From contig CAVZIK010000006.1 of assembly GCA_963775295.1 (NCBI GenBank), positions 310,001-374,000 of the forward strand: DNA of 64,000 nucleotides, in the 5' to 3' direction. Position 1 is the stretch's first letter; each line of letters starts with the position of its first letter. The stretch comes from JAMDEO01 sp963775295. Its GTDB lineage: Bacteria > Actinomycetota > Thermoleophilia > RBG-16-64-13. The position numbers were made by a program, and so were the translations under genes. The notes under the pieces are model-generated. The model made no database searches and was not told the DNA's origin. It saw nothing but the letters and a program-made list of their open reading frames with translations. Below, one piece after another: positions 24,909 through 33,099 of this stretch.

Positions 24909-25904
24909 TTGCCGAACGGAGTCTCTACAGATCGACCGGTGGACCTGACCGAGCAAAGCGCCGTGCTCGAAAAGGCTCGCCGCATTCTCAACGACCACAA
25001 GCTCGATATCACGAAGAGCTGGCTGAGCCTCCTTATAAGCCAAATCGAAGACGTCGAGGCTCTCGAGAGGTTCCCTACGCAAGAGAGTATCCGGACTTCG
25101 GTGCAACTCATCGAGGGACTGGCCGAAACGCTTCGCGATGAGGCCATTCTCAAGCAGTTCGAGCCCGGGGGTCCATACTACGAACAGGCGGGCACGTTCG
25201 GCCTTCTCCAGAGGGACGAAAGCGGAACGATCGAAGCCCTGGGAGGCAGCCTCGAGGCGCTCGAGAATGCCGTGTGGGGCTGGCTGTCAGAGGGGATGCG
25301 TCGGCAAGACCGGGAGGTCCTACGCATGGCGCGCATCCTGCGCCAAGGCCTGCATCTCATCATGACAGCGGCAGCGGAGTCCTACCACAGGCGGTCCAGC
25401 GCCGAACTTGACCGTTTGGCGCACACCGATACGCTCACTGAACTGCGCAACCGCCGGTTCCTGGAACAAGAACTGGAACGGCACGTGGAATTGTACAAGC
25501 GGTATCGCCACCCATTTGGCATTCTCATGCTCGATTTCGACAATTTGAAGTTCGTCAACGACACCTTCGGACATGCCGCCGGCGACTCGGCTCTTCAGCA
25601 TCTGGCGAGTCTCATGCGAATGAACGTGCGCGACGTCGACATCCCCTGCCGCTTCGGAGGGGACGAGTTCGTGGTCCTCATGCCCGAGGCGGAGAAGGCC
25701 GCCATCCAGGCCGTCGGGCGAAGGATCGCGGACTCCGTGGCCAAGACGCAACTCAAGATCGGCCGAGCATTCGCAACCCTTCAGGTGAGTTTCGGGGTAT
25801 CCGCCTGTCCAGAGGACGGGGTGGAATCGGACATCCTGCTCCAAGAGGCCGACGCCGGTCTGTATCGAGCCAAGGAGCAGAAGGCGGGACGCGCCGGCAG
25901 GTAG
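24909..25904 (+). CDS. diguanylate cyclase with N-terminal RsbRD-like helical sensor domain
   Basis: TTG 24909 (AGAGG 8 bases upstream) is preferred because the -10 box ends at 24868; an ATG at 24873 would be upstream of the likely transcript start. The 331-residue product has an all-helical N-domain (about 1-155) resembling RsbRD/RsbR sensor domains, then a GGDEF domain beginning HTDTLTELRNRRFLEQEL. The active site is RFGGDEFVVL near 250. RDVD five residues ahead of it is an intact RxxD inhibitory site. It should make cyclic di-GMP, with product feedback. It is soluble, with no membrane helix. No c-di-GMP effector is nearby. Confidence 0.88.
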   Translation: MPNGVSTDRPVDLTEQSAVLEKARRILNDHKLDITKSWLSLLISQIEDVEALERFPTQESIRTSVQLIEGLAETLRDEAILKQFEPGGPYYEQAGTFGLLQRDESGTIEALGGSLEALENAVWGWLSEGMRRQDREVLRMARILRQGLHLIMTAAAESYHRRSSAELDRLAHTDTLTELRNRRFLEQELERHVELYKRYRHPFGILMLDFDNLKFVNDTFGHAAGDSALQHLASLMRMNVRDVDIPCRFGGDEFVVLMPEAEKAAIQAVGRRIADSVAKTQLKIGRAFATLQVSFGVSACPEDGVESDILLQEADAGLYRAKEQKAGRAGR

Positions 25905-25909
25905 CCCCC

Positions 25910-26449
25910 CTATGGCCCGGAAGTCCGCTCCGGGGTCGCGCACTCAAAGGCCTCACCCCTGAGAGTCTCCACAGCGTGGTTCAACGCGAGGGCGATCACT
26001 GCAAAATGTTCCCGGCAGGCCTTGGGACTACCCGGCATGTTGATGATCAGCGTGCGTTTACGCACCGCGGAGGTAGCCCGGCTCAACATCGCGTGCGGCG
26101 TTACGGAGAGCGAAGCTGCGCGCATGGCCTCTGCGAAGCCTGGTGCAAGGCGATCTGCGACCGCCAGCGTAGCCTCCGGTGTGTGATCGCGCGGGGCCAG
26201 GCCGGTGCCGCCCGTTGTCAGAACAAGATCGACCTCGCCGCCATCGGCGAGCGAGATCAACAGCGACTCGATGCCGGCCTGATCGTCTGGGATGACAAAT
26301 GGCTCGGGGACTTCGGCTCCAATCCCCAAGAGTAGTTCGCGCAGCAGGGGTCCTGAGGCATCGCTTCGAAATCCCGCGCTGGCCTTGTCGCTGAGGGTAA
26401 TGACCACGCCGCGGATGGGCCGCGCGACTCCTCCGGGACTATTCGTCAC
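25910..26449 (-). CDS. mogA: molybdopterin adenylyltransferase MogA/MoaB
   Basis: A 179-residue MoCF-fold protein. Family motifs are GVVITLSDKASAGFRSDASG near 15, LVLTTGGTGLAPRDHTPEAT near 85 and IINMPGSPKACREHF near 140. It adenylates molybdopterin before metal insertion. It is the last gene of the molybdenum cofactor operon and its start overlaps the moaC-MOSC end by 11 bases. MoaB-like proteins cannot be separated from MogA by eye. Confidence 0.88.
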   Translation of the reverse strand: MTNSPGGVARPIRGVVITLSDKASAGFRSDASGPLLRELLLGIGAEVPEPFVIPDDQAGIESLLISLADGGEVDLVLTTGGTGLAPRDHTPEATLAVADRLAPGFAEAMRAASLSVTPHAMLSRATSAVRKRTLIINMPGSPKACREHFAVIALALNHAVETLRGEAFECATPERTSGP

Positions 26450-27416
26450 TCCCCGACCCCCAACTCAGCACGCGTACGGCGTCTCCGGGTGCGACTCTTC
26501 CGCCGCGAAGGACCCGCACAAAGATGCCCTCGCGAGGCATGACGCAGTCGCCCGCTTGCTGATAGATGGCGCAATGGCTGTGGCATTCCTTGCCGATCTG
26601 GGTCACTCGAACAAGGGTCTCTCCCATGCCGAGCGTCGTGCCGATGGGAAGAGAATAGACCTCGATGCCGCTGGTGGTGATGTTCTCGGCGAAGTCACCC
26701 GGGCCCACATCGAGGCCCTTAGCCACCATCTTGTCAATGGACTCTTGAGCCAAGAGACTCACCTGACGATGCCAGTCCCCGGCATGAGCGTCGCCCACGA
26801 TCCCATGCTCTTGCTTGAGCACAGCCTCGGCAACCGGCTTCTTGCGCTCGCCTTTGGCCGCGCTGACATTGACGGTCACAACAAGGCCGGACGGCATGTC
26901 GGAAGTGACCGGGACAGCCCTCTCCTCGGAACCTTCCTCGCGGATGTAGTCTTCCTTGCCGCCGGTCTTTTCGAGGAGACGGACGTCGCCGATTATCATG
27001 CCCCTATCGACGGCCTTGCACATATCGTAGATGGTGATTGCGGCGACAGAGGCCCCGACGAGCGCTTCCATTTCGACTCCGGTGCGATCCTCGGTCCTTG
27101 AGACGCACTCGATATCGAGCCGGGGTTCATCTTCAGCGACGGAGAAAGATACGTCGACGTGGGTGAGTGAGAGCGGATGGCAAAGCGGCACGAGTTCGGA
27201 GGTGCGCTTAGCGGCCATGATGCCCGCCACCTTGGCCACAGCCAAGACGTCGCCCTTGGGCAGCGCCTGCGTCTTGAGAAGTTCCATTGTGGCCGGCGCC
27301 ATCCACACCCTCGCACCTACACGCGCCGTGCGCACCGTGGGCTGCTTGCCTCCGACGTCGACCATGCGCGCCTCTCCGGCGCTATCAACGTGAGTGAGAC
27401 ACGGCTCCTCGCCCAC
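26439..27416 (-). CDS. moaC: MoaC-MOSC fusion (cyclic pyranopterin monophosphate synthase plus MOSC domain)
   Basis: GTG 27416 follows GGGAGG with 5 bases spacing, one base past the moaA stop. The 325-residue protein joins two domains. Residues 1-160 are MoaC: MVDVGGKQPTVRTARV, KRTSELVPLCHPLSLTHVDV and RTGVEMEALVGASVAAITIYD with the catalytic Lys in MCKAVDRG. Residues 175-320 are a MOSC domain with KQEHGIVGDAHAGDWHRQVS, NITTSGIEV and GKECHSHCAIYQQAGDCVMP (conserved Cys). MoaC makes cPMP from the MoaA product; MOSC domains handle sulfurated Mo cofactor. The same fusion occurs in other anaerobes. Confidence 0.9.
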   Translation of the reverse strand: MGEEPCLTHVDSAGEARMVDVGGKQPTVRTARVGARVWMAPATMELLKTQALPKGDVLAVAKVAGIMAAKRTSELVPLCHPLSLTHVDVSFSVAEDEPRLDIECVSRTEDRTGVEMEALVGASVAAITIYDMCKAVDRGMIIGDVRLLEKTGGKEDYIREEGSEERAVPVTSDMPSGLVVTVNVSAAKGERKKPVAEAVLKQEHGIVGDAHAGDWHRQVSLLAQESIDKMVAKGLDVGPGDFAENITTSGIEVYSLPIGTTLGMGETLVRVTQIGKECHSHCAIYQQAGDCVMPREGIFVRVLRGGRVAPGDAVRVLSWGSGSDE

Positions 27417-27417
27417 C

Positions 27418-28398
27418 TCAGCCTCCCACCTGCGACATGCTGCGGGTCGTGCGGCCTGGGAGAACGTTCTTGTCGAACGTCTTGTGCTCGAGAGAGCGCT
27501 GTATGATGTCAAGCACTCCCGCCTCGTCTCGGGCTCTGATCGCCGGACCAGCCTCGATCTCGTCATTGGAGAAGAGGCAGTTCTTGAGTCGTCCATCGGC
27601 CGTCAGCCGCAGACGGTTGCACTCGGCGCAGAAGTGACCAGAGACGGAGCGGATGAAGCCGATGGTACCTTCGTATCCCGCGACCTGATAGTAGCGGGCC
27701 GGGCCCCAGCCGCCGGGCGAGGCGACGGAGGCCAGACCGCCGGGAATGCCGCTTGTCAAATCCTGCAAAGCCGCCATGACGTCGGCTTCATGCAGAGACT
27801 CACCCGCAGAGCGCGGCCCACAGCCGCCTACCGGCATCCACTCGATGAAGCGCACGTGAAGAGGTCGATCTTTGGTGAGAGCCAAGAACCCTGGCAACTC
27901 ATCAAGCAGTTCCGGCATCATGACCACGTTCAACTTCACCGGCCGAAAGTCGTGCTCGAGAGCCGCCTCGATGCCCTTCAGCGCGGCCTGCAAAGAGCCA
28001 CCCCGAGTCAAACTCCGGAAGCGTTCGGGATCGAGAGAGTCCAGGCTGATATTGACGCGGTCGAGTCCGCAGGCCTTTAGTTCCTTCGCGAACTTCGGAA
28101 GCAGGACGCCGTTTGTGGTCAGGGAGATGTCCTCGATCTGAGGAAGGGCCCGAATCATGCAGACCAGATCGGGTAGTCCCAAACGCACGAGCGGTTCCCC
28201 ACCGGTGATGCGCACTTTGGAGATGCCCATTCGGGAAGCCGCCCTTATGAAGAAAACCATCTCTTCGTAGGAGAGCATCTCGTAATGGGGTTTGAACGGC
28301 ACGCCTTCGGGCGGCATGCAGTATACGCACCGAAAATTGCACCTGTCGGTGACCGACAAACGGAGGTAATCGACGACTTGGCCTGCTGGCGGATTCAC
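27418..28398 (-). CDS. moaA: GTP 3',8-cyclase MoaA
   Basis: GTG 28398 is preferred (AGAGG 9 bases upstream, and the usual short lead before the radical-SAM motif); a GTG at 28443 would overlap mobB. The 326-residue product has the N-terminal cluster DRCNFRCVYCMPPEG and the C-terminal cluster CAECNRLRLTADGRLKNC, which binds GTP. The essential C-terminal Gly-Gly is present (QVGG). It converts GTP to 3',8-cyclo-7,8-dihydro-GTP, the first cofactor step. Confidence 0.92.
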   Translation of the reverse strand: MNPPAGQVVDYLRLSVTDRCNFRCVYCMPPEGVPFKPHYEMLSYEEMVFFIRAASRMGISKVRITGGEPLVRLGLPDLVCMIRALPQIEDISLTTNGVLLPKFAKELKACGLDRVNISLDSLDPERFRSLTRGGSLQAALKGIEAALEHDFRPVKLNVVMMPELLDELPGFLALTKDRPLHVRFIEWMPVGGCGPRSAGESLHEADVMAALQDLTSGIPGGLASVASPGGWGPARYYQVAGYEGTIGFIRSVSGHFCAECNRLRLTADGRLKNCLFSNDEIEAGPAIRARDEAGVLDIIQRSLEHKTFDKNVLPGRTTRSMSQVGG

Positions 28399-28421
28399 GG
28401 ATGGCGCCCTCTGGGTAGACG

Positions 28422-29651
28422 TTATACTCGCCCGAGTATACACCTTTCAATAAGGTCCGCCAGCCCTGTGAAGTCATCCAATGAAAACTGGGGAACCGGG
28501 TAGTCGGGGAAGGGATGATCGCTGGTGATGCCGAGAAGTTCGTCGGGGGTGCTCACCAATTCCATACTCCTCCCGCTGCGCGACACCTCGATCTTTGGGG
28601 CGTCCTGGCGCTTGAAGCCCTCGGTTATCACCAGGTCCACAGGCTCGCGGATCTGGCGTACCAGTTCGCCCAGCGGCCTTTCGTCGTCGGTCCCGGCCAC
28701 CCACACATACTTATCCGGTGACGAGATACCCACGACCTCGGCCCCTACCTCGCGGAACCGATACGAATCGGTACCGGGCACGTCGACATCGAATCCGTGG
28801 GTGTCGTGTTTGAGCACGGCGAGCCGGTAGCCTCGCCGCCGAAGCTCCTGGATGACACCGAGGACAACGGTGGTCTTGCCCGATTTCTTCTTGCCGATGA
28901 AGGACACGATAGGCAGCGGGGTCGCGTTCATGAAGGCCTGTATCCGGGGCTGGAGCGCCGCGCGCCAGCCCTCTCCAGCGGCCTCGGCCGCGGTCCGGCG
29001 GGCGGCATCCAACTCTTCGGGCGTGTTCACGTTTGCGAACAGCCTTTCTGGATCGCCGAACCGTCCGTCGCTCACGTCGAGAAACCCAGTATTGAGATCG
29101 GGATAGATGTCGAAGATACGACGTCCGCCACCGTGGATGAATTCCCGGTAGGCGTCGAGCGTCCGCTTGCTGTAAACCGCGCAGAGAGGTTGCATGAACT
29201 TCCCGTGCCGAGGTACGAAGACGTCGTACCCCTCGGACTTGTCTGCCAACTCCCAGAGAAGCCGCGAGGTCACGAATGGCATGTCGCACGCCAGACACAG
29301 AACGCGCTCGGTCGGTGCCGCCAGGACGGCCGTATACACGCCGACCGCCGAACCCTCCTCTCCGAGTGCGTCGCTGATCACGGGGATGCCAAGACCGTGG
29401 AAGCGAGAAGCTCCGCGGGTCACCACGAACACATGAGGAAAGAGAGGCGCCGTCCGGTCCCGCATCCATTCGAGGAGAGTGCCATCCCGAAAGGAGGCGA
29501 AGGCTTTGTCCTCCCCCATGCGCGAAGAAAGTCCCCCGGCCAGCAGAGCCAAGCTCATGTCCGAGCGATAGGGCTTCCAGAATAGAGACCCGGCAGGTTC
29601 ATGGGCCGGGGCCGTGGTCGGGACCATGGTCGGATCTGTGATGTCGGTCAT
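28422..29651 (-). CDS. mobA: MobA-MobB fusion (molybdenum cofactor guanylyltransferase plus MobB GTP-binding protein)
   Basis: Start at ATG 29651, 4 bases after the stop of the small Cys protein. The 409-residue product has MobA at residues about 30-235: LALLAGGLSSRMGEDKAF (nucleotide loop), LCLACDMPFVTSRLLWEL and NVNTPEELDAAR. MobB follows at about 255-405 with P-loop SFIGKKKSGKTTVVLG and KHDTHGFDVDVPGTDSYR. MobA attaches GMP to the Mo cofactor for bis-MGD enzymes such as formate dehydrogenases; MobB assists. The fusion suggests bis-MGD enzymes elsewhere in the genome. Confidence 0.9.
   Translation of the reverse strand: MTDITDPTMVPTTAPAHEPAGSLFWKPYRSDMSLALLAGGLSSRMGEDKAFASFRDGTLLEWMRDRTAPLFPHVFVVTRGASRFHGLGIPVISDALGEEGSAVGVYTAVLAAPTERVLCLACDMPFVTSRLLWELADKSEGYDVFVPRHGKFMQPLCAVYSKRTLDAYREFIHGGGRRIFDIYPDLNTGFLDVSDGRFGDPERLFANVNTPEELDAARRTAAEAAGEGWRAALQPRIQAFMNATPLPIVSFIGKKKSGKTTVVLGVIQELRRRGYRLAVLKHDTHGFDVDVPGTDSYRFREVGAEVVGISSPDKYVWVAGTDDERPLGELVRQIREPVDLVITEGFKRQDAPKIEVSRSGRSMELVSTPDELLGITSDHPFPDYPVPQFSLDDFTGLADLIERCILGRV
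28423..28440. promoter_or_regulatory. palindrome between mobB and moaA
   Basis: TATACTCG and CGAGTATA form a perfect inverted repeat with a 2-base centre. It covers the mobB stop region and lies 25 bases upstream of the preferred moaA start. It could be a repressor operator or an mRNA hairpin that sets moaA translation. No regulator is known for it. Confidence 0.35.
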
Positions 29652-29655
29652 CAGA

Positions 29656-29829
29656 TCAGAAACAGCCGAGTTCGCAGATGCGGATCTTGATCCCGGCATC
29701 ATCACAGGCTTGTCCCACGAGGCTGTATTCCACGCCGAGTTTCTCAGCGAGGGCTCGGGCATCGTGACAGGTGAAGACTCCATCTTTCGCCGCCATGACG
29801 ACGGCTTCTTTGACTTCTTCAAGTTCCAT
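29656..29829 (-). CDS. 57-residue Cys-containing small protein, paralogue 1
   Basis: A short gene from ATG 29829 to TGA 29656. It begins MELEEVKEAVVMAAKDG, continues FTCHDARALAEKLGVEYS and VGQACDDAGIKI, and ends RICELGCF. The pattern predicts a small helical DNA-binding-like or cofactor-handling fold with four Cys. It is closely related to the next gene upstream and sits 4 bases ahead of mobA, so it is translationally coupled to Mo cofactor guanylation. I recall similar small proteins with a -QLGCF end near molybdenum genes of anaerobes, but no function is known to me. Confidence 0.75.
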   Translation of the reverse strand: MELEEVKEAVVMAAKDGVFTCHDARALAEKLGVEYSLVGQACDDAGIKIRICELGCF

Positions 29830-29865
29830 CTTCGGGGCTCCTAGAAGATCTGAATTCGCAACTTA

Positions 29866-30123
29866 CTACCTGGCGGAGTCCGGTTGGGAATCCGCGCCTT
29901 TTTCCCCTTCTTTCGCTTTGCGATCGAGACTGGGCTGGCAGACACACCACGGGGCCCATTGGCAGCGCTTCATCCTCACGCCGACCTTGTTGCACGCCCT
30001 CCCGACGACACTGTATTCCACATCCAGATCCTCGGCGAGCTGCCTGGCCTCGTGGCATGTGAACTCATTGTTCTTTTTCGCAGCCGCTTGCTTGACAGCT
30101 TCCTTCACATCTTCAAAATCCAT
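29866..30123 (-). CDS. 85-residue Cys-containing small protein, paralogue 2
   Basis: Starts at ATG 30123 with MDFEDVKEAVKQAAAKK. It shares the layout of paralogue 1: EFTCHEARQLAEDLDVEYS, then VVGRACNKVGVRMKRCQW. The tail differs: instead of ending at LGCF it has CQWAPWCVCQP and a 20-residue charged, probably disordered end. Five cysteines suggest metal or cluster binding. It is 36 bases from paralogue 1 and begins the molybdenum operon. Divergent from the ATPase gene at 30196. Confidence 0.7.
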   Translation of the reverse strand: MDFEDVKEAVKQAAAKKNNEFTCHEARQLAEDLDVEYSVVGRACNKVGVRMKRCQWAPWCVCQPSLDRKAKEGEKGADSQPDSAR

Positions 30124-30195
30124 GCCCACAGGGTGCCTGCAATGCTTCATAGCGTCAAGGCCACGCCCGGAGTAGAATCGCAGCATCTGTGGATC

Positions 30196-31035
30196 ATGGA
30201 GGGCACGGTGCCGGAGTTCGACCGAATACTCGCCGCCTACGAGCACGGTCTCAAGAAGCTGGCCGACGAGCTCATTGCGGAACTCGACCCGCCTGAAGAG
30301 GAACGGGTCCATCTCCTGTTGGTCTCGCAACTCATCCAATCACTGGTCCACACGTACGACGCCTTCCAACTCAACCGCGCGCCGGCCCTGGAAGCCAGCA
30401 AGTCCGTCATGTATGCAGCGGCCGAACAGCAGAAGCGTCGTGTTCTCAACGTTCCCTTGAGAAGCCTGGTGGAGTCCAACACCATGACAGCCTGGCACGC
30501 GCGCTTTCTAAACGCCAGCCTGGGAATGAAACGGAGCGTGATAGTGACCGGCGAGTCGAACGTGGGTAAGTCCACCCTCGTCAACGCCCTGATCGATCTG
30601 CTGCCCAAGGACCAACGCGTCGTTGTCCTCGACGATGCCGAAGAGGGGCTACCGTCGTTGCGAGGAAGGTCCTTCACCGTTCAACTGAAGGCAAAGCACG
30701 GGACCCCTAACCGCGCAACCGCCCTTCACAAGGCGACGGACATGAAGCCCAACTGGCTAGTGGTGGCAGAACTTTCGCGCCGAGACGGCCCCGGGTTCTT
30801 CGAAGCCTTGGCCGTTGGATCCTCGGGCTTGGCCACTGCTCAGACTCCCGATCCAGAGGCAGTGATTAACGACTGGCTCGCGATGAGCAAGGACGCCATG
30901 GACAATCTGGCCAAGCTCGACCTGGTGCTCGTCCATATGGGTCGCGATCAAGCCGGCCGTCCCCGCATAGAGAAGGTCCTTGAAGTGTCGGTGGAGGAGG
31001 GCGGACTCGTCCTCACCCCGCGCAAGCCCGCCTGA
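30196..31035 (+). CDS. orphan CpaF/PilT-like secretion-type ATPase
   Basis: ATG 30196 is chosen because further upstream the frame only mirrors the minus-strand Cys-protein gene. The 279-residue protein has a helical N-region (about 1-95), then a P-loop VTGESNVGKSTLVNAL near 118, an Asp-box-like VVVLDDAEEGLPSL near 145 and a degenerate Walker B WLVVAELSRRDGP near 195. Layout matches the C-terminal ATPase domain of CpaF/type II secretion ATPases, but the Arg fingers and His-box are not evident (TAQTPDPEAV in place of TxHA). No pilus or secretion genes are near. A non-secretion NTPase is possible. Confidence 0.6.
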   Translation: MEGTVPEFDRILAAYEHGLKKLADELIAELDPPEEERVHLLLVSQLIQSLVHTYDAFQLNRAPALEASKSVMYAAAEQQKRRVLNVPLRSLVESNTMTAWHARFLNASLGMKRSVIVTGESNVGKSTLVNALIDLLPKDQRVVVLDDAEEGLPSLRGRSFTVQLKAKHGTPNRATALHKATDMKPNWLVVAELSRRDGPGFFEALAVGSSGLATAQTPDPEAVINDWLAMSKDAMDNLAKLDLVLVHMGRDQAGRPRIEKVLEVSVEEGGLVLTPRKPA

Positions 31036-31042
31036 GGCGGCC

Positions 31043-33085
31043 TCAGCCTTCGACAAGATCCCGCAGTCCTTGTTCGTCCAGGACAGCTATCGCGAGCTTC
31101 TGGGCTTTTGCCAGTTTCGAGCCAGGACGATCGCCAGCTACCACGTAGTCCGTCCGCGAGCTGACGGAGTCCGTCACGCGACCTCCGGCCATCTGAATCA
31201 TATCCGTGGCTTCCTGCCGCGACAGCGATGGAAGAGTACCGGTGAGCACGAAACTCTTCCCGGAAAGAGCCCCGCTGGCCCCACCAGGCGCGGGAGCTTC
31301 GACGAGCTGCGTGATCTTCAGGCCCAACGCCTCCAAGCGGGCCACGAGGTCGACGCTGCGCGGGTCGTGGAAGTAGTCCCACACGCTGGCGGCGATGACC
31401 GGCCCGATTCCCGGGGTCTCCGCGATCTCCTCCACCGACGCCCGACCGAGCGTCGCGATGCTTCCGAACCGCTGGATCAGCAAATCGGCGTTCTCGCCCC
31501 CCACGTGTGGGATCCCCAGTGCGAAAAGGACCCGTGCCGGCGACCTACCCTTGGAGGCCTCGATAGCGGCGACTATATTCGCCGCGGACTTATCACCGAG
31601 GCGTTCCAGACCCGCCAATCGCTCAGGGGTCAGTAGGTACAGATCTGCCGGGTCGGTGATGAAACCCAACTCTTGGAGTCTCTCCACCAACTTCTCCCCC
31701 ACGCCGTCGATGTCCATCGCGGGCTTGCTCACGAAATGCTTGATGGCCTCGGACTTTTGCGCCGGGCAATCCCGATTCGGACATCTAACCGCGACCTCGC
31801 CCGGCACGCGCACGACCCTCGTTCCGCAGGAAGGGCACTTCTCGGGCATGTGAAACGGCTTCTCCTGCCCAGTGCGAAGATCGGTGAGGGGCGCAACGAC
31901 CTGCGGGATCACGTCTCCGGCTCTTTGCAGGACGACTATGTCGCCTTCCCGCAGGTCCTTGCGCTTGATGTCCTCCTCGTTGTGCAGCGTGGCCCTCTCA
32001 ACGGTCACGCCGCCCACTTCCACCGGTTCCAGTTCGGCCCAAGGGTTGAGCACGCCGGTGCGGCCCACGTTGATGTTGATCCGTAGCAGCCGTGTCTGGG
32101 CCGTGGTCGGAGGGAATTTGTAAGCCACCGCCCAGCGCGGGTCCCTGCCCACGGCCCCCAACGCGACCTGCAGGTTGCGACTGTCGAGCTTGACAACCAC
32201 GCCGTCTATGTCGTAGTCCAAATCCGCTCGATGTTCCTGCCACCACTCGAACCCGGCTACGATCTCGTCGACGCTGACGGCGGCCCTTACATGAGGGTTG
32301 ACCCGGAACCCTCCCTTGCGAAGCCAGTCGAGCACTTCCTGGTGACTGTCGAATTCCAGACCTTCCAGATAGCCGACCCCGTAGAACCAGGCGGCCAGGG
32401 GCCGGGACGCGGTCACCCGAGGATCGAGTTGGCGCAGAGAGCCGGCGGCGGCGTTGCGCGGATTGGCAAAAGTGGATTCGCCCGCCGCCAACCTCAATTC
32501 ATTGAGTTTCGCGAACGCCTCTAAAGGCAGATACACCTCTCCACGCACTTCCACCACTGCCGGAAATGGCCTCGCCACAGGGCGCATGGACAGGGGCACG
32601 GCATTGATGGTTCGCAGGTTGAGGGTGACGTCCTCGCCTATCTCGCCGTTACCGCGGGTCGCGGCGACCGCCAGTCTCCCATCCTCGTAGCGCAGAGAAA
32701 CGGCGAGTCCGTCGATCTTGGGCTCGAGGATAAAACGCAACTCCGAAGCCTCGGCTCCGGCATCGGCGCAGAGCTTCACCACCCGGGCGTACCAGGCTCT
32801 CAGCTCCTCCTCGTTCTTAGCATTCGCGAGGGACAGCATCGGTTCGCCGTGGCGGACCTGCGTGAACCCGGCCAACGGCTCACCTCCGACACGCTGAGTG
32901 GGCGAGTCGGCTGTGACGAGTTCGGGATGGACAGCCTCGAGTTCCGTGAGCCGGCGGTAGAGAGCGTCGTAGTCGGCGTCGGAGATCTCGGGGCTGTCGA
33001 GGACGTAGTAGCGGTACTCATGATGCCGGATGAGATCTCGAAGCTCTTCCAGCTTACGCGATACCTCCGGGTCTCCCACGGCCAC
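31043..33085 (-). CDS. ligA: NAD-dependent DNA ligase LigA
   Basis: A 680-residue ligase with all domains in order. The Ia domain holds HHEYRYYVLDSPEISDADYD. The adenylation domain has the active lysine in EPKIDGLAVSLRYEDG (K123). The OB domain has NVGRTGVLNPWAEL. The zinc finger is CPSCGTRVV with CPNRDCPA. HhH repeats and a C-terminal BRCT domain (GKSFVLTGTLPSLSRQE) complete it. It seals nicks in replication and repair. It is the last gene of the fmdB-surE-HAD-ligA run, 14 bases after the HAD gene. Confidence 0.96.
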   Translation of the reverse strand: MAVGDPEVSRKLEELRDLIRHHEYRYYVLDSPEISDADYDALYRRLTELEAVHPELVTADSPTQRVGGEPLAGFTQVRHGEPMLSLANAKNEEELRAWYARVVKLCADAGAEASELRFILEPKIDGLAVSLRYEDGRLAVAATRGNGEIGEDVTLNLRTINAVPLSMRPVARPFPAVVEVRGEVYLPLEAFAKLNELRLAAGESTFANPRNAAAGSLRQLDPRVTASRPLAAWFYGVGYLEGLEFDSHQEVLDWLRKGGFRVNPHVRAAVSVDEIVAGFEWWQEHRADLDYDIDGVVVKLDSRNLQVALGAVGRDPRWAVAYKFPPTTAQTRLLRININVGRTGVLNPWAELEPVEVGGVTVERATLHNEEDIKRKDLREGDIVVLQRAGDVIPQVVAPLTDLRTGQEKPFHMPEKCPSCGTRVVRVPGEVAVRCPNRDCPAQKSEAIKHFVSKPAMDIDGVGEKLVERLQELGFITDPADLYLLTPERLAGLERLGDKSAANIVAAIEASKGRSPARVLFALGIPHVGGENADLLIQRFGSIATLGRASVEEIAETPGIGPVIAASVWDYFHDPRSVDLVARLEALGLKITQLVEAPAPGGASGALSGKSFVLTGTLPSLSRQEATDMIQMAGGRVTDSVSSRTDYVVAGDRPGSKLAKAQKLAIAVLDEQGLRDLVEG

Positions 33086-33099
33086 GGCGTCCCTCCCTC

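Noticed and set aside
29884..30195. N-terminal extension of the CpaF-like ATPase
   Set aside because: The extra 104 codons lie opposite the 85-residue Cys-protein gene, have no similarity to ATPases and do not look like a signal sequence.
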